Assembly: GCA_035938015.1 (NCBI GenBank)
Contig: DASZHJ010000017.1
Span: 1 to 33,790, forward strand
Length of the DNA stretch: 33,790 bases
Direction of reading: 5' to 3'
Origin: DASZHJ01 sp035938015
GTDB lineage: Bacteria > Pseudomonadota > Alphaproteobacteria > ATCC43930 > CGMCC-115725
Made by a program: the position numbers and the translations under genes. The notes beneath the pieces are model-generated. The model was not told the origin of the DNA. It made no database searches and worked only from the letters and a program-made list of their open reading frames with translations. This document shows positions 7,325-14,791 of the stretch, one piece after another. Numbering within the stretch: position 1 is the first letter of the stretch; each line of letters starts with the position of its first letter.

Positions 7325-8619
7325 GGCGATTGCGGATCCGCGGAATGCCGCTCTCGATCGGCAAAGATCGGCTGTGCTACGCGCCGCCATTGCTCCGCCC
7401 AGCCGGGCGATGCGAGGTCCGGCATGGCGGCCCTGATCCCGGCAAGATGCGTCAACGCCGGATAGTCCTGCAGCAAGGCTCCGAGGCGCCCAGCAAGTTC
7501 CGTCGGCGTCGTGAAGAAACCCGCCGCGCGCTCGCGCGAGAGAAGCTCACCGAGGCACGGCGCGTAGTCGTACGCCATGACCGGCAGGCCGGCCTCGATC
7601 ATGTCGACGATTTTCATCGGGAGATCGAGACCGGAGGCGGAACGGTGCATCGAGAGGCCGAGATGCGCCGCACGCAGCAAATCCCGATAGAGATCGTCTG
7701 GAAGCCAGCCGGTCGCGATGCGCAGGCCCGGGCTGTCGAGCCGGTGCGCGCGGGCCTCGAATTCGGCGCGCCCGGGACCGAGACCGGTCACGATCAAGGC
7801 CAGAGGAGGAACCATCGAGGGTCGCTCGGACTTGGGGTCGACCAATGCCGCCAGTGCATCGAGGAGCATGGTCATATCCTCGTCCTGGCTCCAACTGGTC
7901 GAGCTGACCAGCACGACCGGCGGCGGATAGTCGGCGAGACCCAGGTCGACACCGAGCGCTTCCGATACGCGGCGCAGGATATTCGCCCGCTCGGCATCGG
8001 AGACCGGGGTTGGTCGCCGCCGCGGGCGGTCGTGCAAGACGAGGCAGGCACGGTTTCCTGCGCTCGGCTGCACTCGCTCGCGCAGAGCTTCGGAGACGCA
8101 GAAGCTCGCCTCGGCCTGGTGCGCCAGCCAGTGCTCGAAACGCTCGAGCGCGCGGACCAAGAGATGATCCGGCCCGATGCGTAGCGCGAGCATCGACGCC
8201 GTGAGGTTGTGCCAATCGACGATCAGCCTGGCTCGACGAACGCGTGCCGCCACCACCGCGAGCAGAGCCGCCGGCAGCGCCGGCGGATTTTGCACCAGGA
8301 TCGAGTGCGGGCGCGGCACGGACCACAGTAGGATCCATCCGATCCGAAGCGTCAGCCAGAGCGAGCGCAAGGTCGCCGCCGAAATAAACAGACGCCGGGG
8401 TAAGCGCGGCCATCGCGCCGCACCGACGCGCGAGATCGCATGCACCGAAAAGGAGCGGCTCTGCGCAAACTCGAGTGGCAATGCAATAGCGGCGAACCCC
8501 ACCAGGTGCACCTCGGCACCGGCCGCGGCGAGCTCCCGTGCGTGGTTGAGCATGCGGGCGCTCTGGGCGAGCTCGCCCTGAACCAGCACCAATATGCGCT
8601 GGCGCTTCAACGCACCCAT
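7321..8619 (-). CDS. ALG1-like (GT33 family) glycosyltransferase
   Basis: Protein of 432 residues with a clear match to eukaryotic ALG1, the beta-1,4-mannosyltransferase that puts the first mannose on GlcNAc2-PP-dolichol. ALG1-type landmarks in order: LVQGELAQSARMLNHA (12-27), LVQNPPALPA (108-117), LIVDWHN (132-138), LHDRP (195-199), VLVSSTSWSQDED (236-248), VTGLGPGRAEF (277-287) and the donor-site block SGLDLPMKIVDM (329-340) followed by GLPV. A hydrophobic segment near 90-101 may help membrane attachment, as in ALG1. ATG 8619 gives the family N-terminus (RQRILVLVQGE). There is no good Shine-Dalgarno sequence and a TATATC box lies about 10 bases upstream, so a leaderless transcript is conceivable. 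It is followed by the ALG11-like gene in a two-gene unit. Family assignment is strong; sugar and linkage are inferred. Confidence 0.85.
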   Translation of the reverse strand: MGALKRQRILVLVQGELAQSARMLNHARELAAAGAEVHLVGFAAIALPLEFAQSRSFSVHAISRVGAARWPRLPRRLFISAATLRSLWLTLRIGWILLWSVPRPHSILVQNPPALPAALLAVVAARVRRARLIVDWHNLTASMLALRIGPDHLLVRALERFEHWLAHQAEASFCVSEALRERVQPSAGNRACLVLHDRPRRRPTPVSDAERANILRRVSEALGVDLGLADYPPPVVLVSSTSWSQDEDMTMLLDALAALVDPKSERPSMVPPLALIVTGLGPGRAEFEARAHRLDSPGLRIATGWLPDDLYRDLLRAAHLGLSMHRSASGLDLPMKIVDMIEAGLPVMAYDYAPCLGELLSRERAAGFFTTPTELAGRLGALLQDYPALTHLAGIRAAMPDLASPGWAEQWRRVAQPIFADRERHSADPQSP

Positions 8620-8675
8620 GGTGCGCGATATAAGCGGGAAGCGGAGCCGAGCGCCGTGCCGCCAAAGGGAGAGCG
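8620..8675. promoter_or_regulatory. 56-base bidirectional start region between ALG1-like and MurG-like genes
   Basis: The two glycosyltransferase genes diverge from this short gap, so promoters for both must lie here or inside the opposite coding sequence. The only AT-rich patch is GATATAAG around 8627-8634, usable as a -10 box in either direction. The rightward gene has a good Shine-Dalgarno sequence (AGGGAGAGCG) just before its ATG; the leftward gene has none. Confidence 0.4.
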
Positions 8676-9827
8676 ATGCCTCGTATTGCACTGATCGGCG
8701 GGTACACCGCGGGGCACGTCTTCCCGATGCTGGCGGTGGCCGAGGCCTACCGCGCACACGATGCTGGCGCCGAGCCCCTCTTCATCGGCGGCAGGGATAG
8801 CCTCGAGGCATCGCTGATCGGCGATCGTGGATATGCCTGTCACGAGATCGACGGCGCGCCGCTGTTCGGCGTCGCCTCCAAGCTCGGGAGGATGCGATCC
8901 TATGGGGCTTTTCTGCGAGGCTTTGCCCAGGCGCGTCGGTTGCTCGCGCGCGAGCGGGTGGACCTCGCCTTGGGCTTCGGCGGCTATGTCACCGCCGGCC
9001 CCATGGCTGCCGCGCGCACGCTCGGGATCGCCACCGCGATCTTCGAAGCGAACGTCATTCCCGGCCGGGCCAATCGCCTGGTGCAGCGATGGGTGGATCG
9101 TCGGCTGATCGGTTTTACGGAGACCGCGGAGTATCCGGGCTGGCGAGAGTCGGTGGTCGTGGGCTATCCCCTGCGCTCGGAGATCATGGGCTTGACGGGT
9201 CAGGTGCGCGCGGCGCCCGTGGGCCGGGACGCTCGGGTGATCGTGACCGGCGGGTCGCGCGGAAGCGGCTTCCTCAACCACGCGTGCCCCGCCTTGCTCG
9301 GCCGTCTCGCGCGCCGCGGCATCGGCATCGAGGTGCTGCATCAGACCGGGCTCGAGCCTTCCGAGCCGATCACGCGGGCTTATCGCGATGCGTCCGTGCC
9401 CGCCGCGGTCGAGGGTTTCACGGCCGACATGGCGCGTGCCTATGCGTGGGCGGATTTCGTGATCTGCGCCGCCGGCGCGGGCACGCTCGCGGAGATCGCG
9501 GCATTGGGCCTGCCAGCGCTGATCGTGCCGATCTCCGAGGTGGCCGACGATCATCAGCTCGCCAACGTGCGCGCATTCGCGAACCGGACGGGAACGGCCT
9601 GGACTCGCGAGGTGGATTGGAATGAGACGGCGATGGCCGAGAGCCTGGCGCGCGCGCTCGGCAACGCAGACGCCTGGACCATGGCGGCTGCCCGGATGCG
9701 AGCGGCGGCGAGCCCCGATGCCGCCTCCGCCGTCGTGGATGCGTGCGAGCGGCTGTTGGCGGGCGGCCCGTGGGGCGAGACCCAGGACGCTCTCAAGGCT
9801 GCCTCCACACGATCCGCCAGACGGTAA
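8676..9827 (+). CDS. MurG-fold glycosyltransferase (GT28), candidate lipid-linked HexNAc transferase
   Basis: Single chain of 383 residues with both halves of the MurG fold. N-half: LIGGYTAGHVFPMLAVA (7-22) with the membrane-facing Gly-rich loop and H14, LGFGGYVTAGP (99-109), and IFEANVIPGRANR (122-134) in place of HEQN. C-half: VTGGSRGSGFLN (190-201), EGFTADMARAYAWADFVICA (246-265), then GTLAEIAALGLPALIVPI with E273, and DDHQLANV (291-298) for the UDP-sugar site. Eukaryotic Alg14 and Alg13 are these two halves as separate chains, adding the second GlcNAc to GlcNAc-PP-dolichol. True MurG sits in the division/cell-wall cluster; here the neighbours are ALG1-, ALG11- and STT3-like, so a role in the same lipid-linked glycan is more likely than peptidoglycan. 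The last 35 bases overlap the convergent STT3 gene. Confidence 0.8.
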   Translation: MPRIALIGGYTAGHVFPMLAVAEAYRAHDAGAEPLFIGGRDSLEASLIGDRGYACHEIDGAPLFGVASKLGRMRSYGAFLRGFAQARRLLARERVDLALGFGGYVTAGPMAAARTLGIATAIFEANVIPGRANRLVQRWVDRRLIGFTETAEYPGWRESVVVGYPLRSEIMGLTGQVRAAPVGRDARVIVTGGSRGSGFLNHACPALLGRLARRGIGIEVLHQTGLEPSEPITRAYRDASVPAAVEGFTADMARAYAWADFVICAAGAGTLAEIAALGLPALIVPISEVADDHQLANVRAFANRTGTAWTREVDWNETAMAESLARALGNADAWTMAAARMRAAASPDAASAVVDACERLLAGGPWGETQDALKAASTRSARR

Positions 9828-12627
9828 CGCGTCGCTGATCGACGCCGAGCTGGTCGAATATTTTCTGGAACTGCGGGCTATATCGGCCGTCCAGAAGCGC
9901 AAGCCGAACCAACGTGGAGTGAACCACCCGCGGTGTGCCGATGAATACGCGCTTTCTGTCGGGATCGACGAGGACCCCGAGATCGACCGTCGCATCCGCC
10001 GGCGCCACGTCCTGCAACCGATCGGGCCGAGCAATCTCGACCAACGCCGGCGTCGCCTCGAGGACGGCTGCATCCGGGCGAGGCACGATGCGGATGCGCG
10101 TCCGCTCGGGGTTCTCCGGATCGACCGCCACGTCCTGGAGATGCGGCCCTTTTTCGAAATCTCCGAGATCGAGCGTGCAGTGCAGCTCGTCGCTTTGAGA
10201 TACGCAGGGCTGCCAGTCTCTCGACCATGTCTGCGCTCCTGGCGTGGCGAAAGCGACCCGGTCGTCTTCCGTCCGAATGCGCGAGGCAGCCATGTAGAGG
10301 TCGCGCGCCGTGGGTTCCGGGAGGCCGTATTTCTTCTCGATCATGGGCACGGCCGCGGCGACCGTGCTGTGGTGGGCGAGCTCGACAATATAGGCTAGGC
10401 CCGGGTCCCATAAGCCGGCGACAAGCCAGCCTTGCGTATAAAAGAGGTCCGTGCTGAGCACGAGAAAGCTCTGCGGCGGCGTGCAATAGGTGGCTTGAAG
10501 GAGGGCCGATGCGCGTGCGGAGGGGAGACCCGCGTTGCGCAGAAAAGCCGCGGCCTGTTCGCGCGGTCGCAGAGACAGCTCCGTCATGGATCGGAAGGCG
10601 AGCCCGGGATCCGCGCTCCATCTGACGAGCATGTCATAAGGACGTGCCGGCGGCCCGCCGTCGGGATCCGACACGGCACCGCAATTCATCACTCGGAGCA
10701 AACCGACGGCCTCGGCGTCGCTCGTCGCAGCAAGTGACCGCGCCATCCAGTGGACGGATTGGTTCTGAAGCGAGGCGCCGTCGAGCACCACAGCACGATC
10801 GGTGTAGTACTTGGCCCAGTGACCGTAGTCCCACCAGAGGTCGACGATGGCATCACTGCTGGACTGGGCCCGGATCGCCGCGAAGCCCGTGGTCCAGGCG
10901 CTGTTGATCTCGGGAGTATACCTAAGTGCCTGACCCAGGCCTTCCGCGACGACCGGCCCGAGCGTCGCGACGACAAATCCACCTGCGACCGTCACGCCGG
11001 CAGCTCGGGCGAACCGCGCTCGGCCCGAAGCAAGCGCCGAAACGGCCGAGGCGACACGACCCACGCTGATGCCGGCCGCGACCGAGAGGGGCGCCACGGC
11101 GAGAAGGAGGTAACGCAAGCCCTCGAAGCTCATCCATAGGGTCGCGCCGAGCCAAGCGAGGCCAAGGATGCCGGTTGCCGCCGCTCGGTCCGTGGCGGGG
11201 TTGCCGGTGAGCCAACTTCCGATCGCCGCCGCAAGACCAAGGAAGGCCGGCACCGCGAGCATCGGCGCTCGCGGGCTGCCATTGTGAGCGAGGAGGGCGG
11301 CAACCGCGGGAACCAGCACCAGGAGCAGCAGCACGACGAGCGATTGGCGTCCGCTTGGAACCCAAAGCGGTAGGGCAAATCCGAGCAGGCCGAGGCCGGT
11401 CGCGACGGTCCCGATCGACTGGTCGAAGCTAGACGCCTTCACCGCCGCTAGTTCTGCGACCAGACGAAAGACGTTCGGCATCGGCGCCGTGCTGATGGAC
11501 GCGGGCACGGACGTCGCGTGACCAACGACACTCGCGAGCCCGCTCGTGATGATGCCGACATCAATGTGGATGCCGAGGAGCCATCCGGCGGTCACGAATC
11601 CCGCAATGACGGAGAGCGTGCACAATCCGGTAGTGCGGACCAAGGCGTGGGAGCGCGGCTGCCCGCGCGCATGCGAGACGAGAGTCGCAACAGCGGCCCA
11701 CGCGGCAAGGGTGATGAGTCCGGCCAGCGTATAGAGGGCGAAAAGCGGCCAGCCCTTCCACGCGGCGGCAAGGATCGCCAACGTGATACCGCCGAGCCCG
11801 GAGAGCCAAATCCGCGCGCTCCAAGTTCGTCGCGCGAACGCGGCCGTGATGAAACCCATCGATAGAACGGGTAGCGCCACGATCCAGATGTCGTCGTCGC
11901 TATCGCTGCCGCGAACAAAGGCCAGCGAGTTGAAGGCAAGCAGCAGCGCGGCGATCAGCCCGCCCAGCCGATTCGACGCGCCTTCGGCGATCGAGAAGGC
12001 GGGTATCACGACCAGGGCCGAGAGCACCAACGGCACCAGCATCGCCGTGCTGCTGAGTGGGAATCCGGGCCGGAGCCACGCCATGAAACGTTGCAAGGCG
12101 GCAATCAGATAGACGTGCGGCGAGACCGTGTACTCGATCTGCTGTCCCAGTGGCGCGCCGCCGAGGGCGTCGATGCAGACGCCGCGCTCGATGCGATCGC
12201 ATACGGTGCCACGCGTCAGCATGGAGCCGGCGAGCTTCAGCCAGTAATATCCGTCTGCGCCGCCGAGGTAGGCATGCCGGGCCCCGTCATCGCCGTCGAA
12301 TGTGAGAGCGTCGCGAAAAGTCCGCGCAGCCTGCTGCTCGAGCGGTATCAGCGCGTCGCTGTGCCGCGTCGTCCACCGTTCGACCGCACTTTCGAATTCC
12401 TTCGGGCTCATCCGGGCGGCGGCCGGGTCGCTTTGCACGAGATCCGCCGCTGCCTTCTGGCGAACGAACATCGATGCTAAGACGCCGGTTGCCGGCAGAT
12501 AGAAGGGGACCAGGTGAAACGCAATGCTGGCGGCCATCGCCAGCGCGATGAGCCACGTGCTCGGCGATAACCGCCAAAGGCGTTCCATGCGGTGCGCTGC
12601 GGTGCTGACGCCCCTTTTCACGGTCAA
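9793..12627 (-). CDS. STT3/PglB/AglB-family oligosaccharyltransferase
   Basis: Large inner-membrane enzyme (944 residues): about 12-13 hydrophobic segments up to residue 570, then a periplasmic domain of about 370 residues. Catalytic motifs of STT3 are visible: GGADGYYW (122-129) with first-loop Asp D125; the acidic cluster SDSDDD (241-246); LVAEL (389-393) with E392 in the position of the loop-5 TIXE/SVSE Glu; LRYLLLAVAPLSVAAGI (504-520) like the conserved Arg helix; and WWDYG (598-602) followed by KYYTD and VVLDG, close to PglB. A stretch at 55-120 is inserted before the first motif. The predicted role is en bloc transfer of a lipid-linked glycan to Asn of exported proteins. TTG 12627 has AGGA 5 bases upstream; GTG 12621 or ATG 12588 are alternatives. 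The 3' end overlaps the MurG-like gene tail-to-tail. Confidence 0.88.
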   Translation of the reverse strand: MTVKRGVSTAAHRMERLWRLSPSTWLIALAMAASIAFHLVPFYLPATGVLASMFVRQKAAADLVQSDPAAARMSPKEFESAVERWTTRHSDALIPLEQQAARTFRDALTFDGDDGARHAYLGGADGYYWLKLAGSMLTRGTVCDRIERGVCIDALGGAPLGQQIEYTVSPHVYLIAALQRFMAWLRPGFPLSSTAMLVPLVLSALVVIPAFSIAEGASNRLGGLIAALLLAFNSLAFVRGSDSDDDIWIVALPVLSMGFITAAFARRTWSARIWLSGLGGITLAILAAAWKGWPLFALYTLAGLITLAAWAAVATLVSHARGQPRSHALVRTTGLCTLSVIAGFVTAGWLLGIHIDVGIITSGLASVVGHATSVPASISTAPMPNVFRLVAELAAVKASSFDQSIGTVATGLGLLGFALPLWVPSGRQSLVVLLLLVLVPAVAALLAHNGSPRAPMLAVPAFLGLAAAIGSWLTGNPATDRAAATGILGLAWLGATLWMSFEGLRYLLLAVAPLSVAAGISVGRVASAVSALASGRARFARAAGVTVAGGFVVATLGPVVAEGLGQALRYTPEINSAWTTGFAAIRAQSSSDAIVDLWWDYGHWAKYYTDRAVVLDGASLQNQSVHWMARSLAATSDAEAVGLLRVMNCGAVSDPDGGPPARPYDMLVRWSADPGLAFRSMTELSLRPREQAAAFLRNAGLPSARASALLQATYCTPPQSFLVLSTDLFYTQGWLVAGLWDPGLAYIVELAHHSTVAAAVPMIEKKYGLPEPTARDLYMAASRIRTEDDRVAFATPGAQTWSRDWQPCVSQSDELHCTLDLGDFEKGPHLQDVAVDPENPERTRIRIVPRPDAAVLEATPALVEIARPDRLQDVAPADATVDLGVLVDPDRKRVFIGTPRVVHSTLVRLALLDGRYSPQFQKIFDQLGVDQRRVTVWRIVWRQP

Positions 12628-12894
12628 TGTCGTCCTACGCCTGCGGCGCTTCGCACTTTCATCGGCAACCCCTGCCGTAAACTGGCGGAAGCCCGGCGCG
12701 TTGCCAAGCGGCTCGCAATGCGGGAGGTGTTATCATTTCTGCAACGGGAGTCGCACTTTCGGGCCTCGGCTCTCGATGATAAAGACCATGCGCATGGCGG
12801 GGCAGATGATCACCACATCGTCGGGCGTGACGTGCCGCCCGAGTTGCGCCCGAGCGCTGCCGTTCGTGCGACTGGCGCTGCCTTGGGGTCGGCA
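12628..12894. promoter_or_regulatory. 267-base divergent region between STT3 and ABC exporter genes
   Basis: Both genes read outwards from here, so it should hold two promoters. AT-richer islands occur at 12729-12741 (GTTATCATTTC) and 12777-12785 (GATAAAGAC); no convincing -35/-10 pair is seen. Both strands are open over much of it, as often in high-GC DNA. A leftward frame of 66 codons (12733-12933) ends in a fairly ordered stretch (VVIICPAMRMVFIIESRG) but lacks a Shine-Dalgarno sequence and runs into the exporter start, so I do not call it a gene. Confidence 0.35.
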
Positions 12895-14637
12895 ATGGCC
12901 GTAGAAACGGCGAGAGCTGACCAGGTGCGTCAAACGCTCGCCGTGATGTGGCGCGTCTATCGGAGGCAGGACGGTGCCTGGCGGGTCGCGCTGCCGTTCC
13001 TCCTGCTGCTGGCTGGTCTCGCGGAAGGCGTCGGCCTCACGATGCTGCTTCCGCTTTTCATCGCGCTCAATGAAAACGTAGCGGAGCGGTCGGCGGTCAG
13101 TCGAGCCATGGTGGAGGCCATGACGGCGCTCGGCTTGCAGGTGACGATCGGGTCGCTGCTGAGCTTGCTCGTCATCGTGATCGTGGCGAAAGCCGGCCTA
13201 TTGCTGCTGGTCATGCGGCACGTCGCCGAGATCGTCGTGCGGATCGCTCACCAGTTCCGTCTCTCCCTGATCGACGCCCTGATATCGGCTCGGTGGGGTT
13301 ATTTCGTCGAGCAGCCGGTAGGGCGTCTTGCGACCGCCATCGGAGGCGAGGCCGAGCGCGCCGCGGAGGCGTTCCTCCATGCGGCGCGCTTCTTGGCGGA
13401 TGGGCTCCAAGTGGCCGTCTTCCTCGGTTTTGCGCTTGTCGTATCCTGGCAGCTGACCGCCGCGGCGACCGCGATCGGGATCGTCGTCATCGTGGCGCTC
13501 GCCGGTCTCACGCGTTTCTCTCGTCTGGCGGGCCGCCGGAAGACGGCGGTCTTGTGGTCGCTCACCAACCGGCTGATCGAGAGCGTCGCATGGATGAAGC
13601 CGCTCAAGGCTTCGGGGCGAGAATCCCTCCTGCGACCGCTGCTCGCTGAGGAGGCCGACGACCTCGGGCGGACGATGCGCAGCCTAGTCGAGACGCAACA
13701 GGCCACCATAATCCTCCAGGAACCGATCATCGTGATCGGAATCGCGGCCGTGCTGATGGTCGCGGCGGCGTGGTTCGCAGTTCCGATCGACGCGCTGGCG
13801 GCGATCGGATTCCTGCTCTATCGGATTTCCTCGCGCATCGGCGCCATGCAGCGAGGCTATGTCCTGGTGACGAGCACTGGAAATACCTTGTCATTCGTGG
13901 TCGATGCGATCGAGCGTGCCCAGGCGGCGCGAGAGGTACATTCAGGGCGGCTTCTGCCGACGCTGAAAGCCGGTATCGACTTCGCCGGGATCACCCTGCG
14001 CCTGGGTTCGACACTGGTGTTTCGCGACCTGACACTCGCGATCAAGGCGGGGACGTTGACGGTCATCACGGGAGCGTCGGGTATCGGCAAGACCAGCCTC
14101 GTCGATCTGCTTTGCGGGCTTTACGTGCCCAATGCAGGCGAAATCCGGATCGACGGAACGCCATTGATGCAACTCGATCTTGCGGCCTGGCGGGGGCGGA
14201 TCGGCTACGTCCCGCAAGAGGGGGTGCTGGTCAATCAGTCCATTCTTGAGAACATCCGGCTCCATGCGAGCGGTATCGGCCCCGACCGGGTCGAGGCAGC
14301 GCTGCACACTGCCTGCGCATGGGAGTTCGTTTCGGCTTTGCCGGACGGACTGGCGACCCCTATCGGTGAGCGGGGCGCGAGGCTCTCCGGTGGCCAACGG
14401 CAAAGACTCGCGCTCGCACGGGCGCTGATTCATGACCCCCTGTTGCTGATTCTCGACGAGGCGACCACGGGACTCGATGCACGGACCACTGCCGCGGTTT
14501 GCCAGCGGCTGGTCGAAAGACTGGGACCCTTGACGATCGTAGCGATTTCCCACCAGCCGGAGTGGGCCGAGGCCGCAACCGAAATCATTGATCTTTCTGA
14601 GGTTGGCGTGACTCACACCCCAGTTCAGGGGCCCTGA
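12895..14637 (+). CDS. ABC exporter (MsbA/PglK type), candidate lipid-linked oligosaccharide flippase
   Basis: Fused transmembrane-plus-ATPase half-transporter of 580 residues. Six membrane segments fall between about 30 and 310; the nucleotide-binding domain has Walker A GASGIGKT (393-400), a Q-loop in YVPQEGVLVN, the signature LSGGQRQR (497-504), Walker B LLLILDE (516-522) and the switch His in ISHQ (551-554). Exporters of this type include MsbA, drug exporters and PglK, which flips the N-glycan precursor in Campylobacter. The position next to STT3 and the lipid-glycan transferases favours a flippase, but sequence alone does not fix the cargo. The start is uncertain: ATG 12895 is preceded by a weak GGGGT; the frame is open further upstream without a protein-like N-terminus. 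Confidence 0.85.
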   Translation: MAVETARADQVRQTLAVMWRVYRRQDGAWRVALPFLLLLAGLAEGVGLTMLLPLFIALNENVAERSAVSRAMVEAMTALGLQVTIGSLLSLLVIVIVAKAGLLLLVMRHVAEIVVRIAHQFRLSLIDALISARWGYFVEQPVGRLATAIGGEAERAAEAFLHAARFLADGLQVAVFLGFALVVSWQLTAAATAIGIVVIVALAGLTRFSRLAGRRKTAVLWSLTNRLIESVAWMKPLKASGRESLLRPLLAEEADDLGRTMRSLVETQQATIILQEPIIVIGIAAVLMVAAAWFAVPIDALAAIGFLLYRISSRIGAMQRGYVLVTSTGNTLSFVVDAIERAQAAREVHSGRLLPTLKAGIDFAGITLRLGSTLVFRDLTLAIKAGTLTVITGASGIGKTSLVDLLCGLYVPNAGEIRIDGTPLMQLDLAAWRGRIGYVPQEGVLVNQSILENIRLHASGIGPDRVEAALHTACAWEFVSALPDGLATPIGERGARLSGGQRQRLALARALIHDPLLLILDEATTGLDARTTAAVCQRLVERLGPLTIVAISHQPEWAEAATEIIDLSEVGVTHTPVQGP

Positions 14638-14791
14638 TTTGCGATTGCCTCCGATGTGGCAAATATACCACAGGAATCAAGATTATGAGGCCTGAACTCG
14701 GTTGAGGGGCGGCGCAGAGCCCTGGATTGATGGTACAAATTCAAGTGTCTCGCTGTTGGAGCCGAGAAAGCCGTTCGTTCAGGGGAAAAGC
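14638..14791 (+). promoter_or_regulatory. Upstream region of the OmpA-family gene
   Basis: 154 bases without a gene, noticeably richer in A/T than the surroundings (14637-14695), as expected for a strong porin promoter. It contains GTGGCAAATATACCAC, whose ends GTGG and CCAC form a short inverted repeat around AAATAT, a possible operator. No standard -35/-10 pair is certain. A Shine-Dalgarno AGGGGAAAAGC precedes the ATG at 14792. Confidence 0.35.

Noticed and set aside
8676..9827. Reading the MurG-like gene as the peptidoglycan murG
   Set aside because: No mur, fts or ddl genes are nearby and the donor and acceptor loops differ from MurG; the context is a lipid-linked glycan locus.
12592..12894. 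In-frame upstream extension of the ABC exporter by about 100 codons
   Set aside because: The translated extension is low-complexity, lacks similarity to any exporter N-terminus and would run through the STT3 promoter and start region; ATG 12895 gives a normal-length protein.
12733..12933. Leftward 66-codon frame between STT3 and exporter genes
   Set aside because: The tail looks somewhat protein-like, but there is no ribosome site, it overlaps the exporter start, and long open frames on both strands are expected at this GC content.
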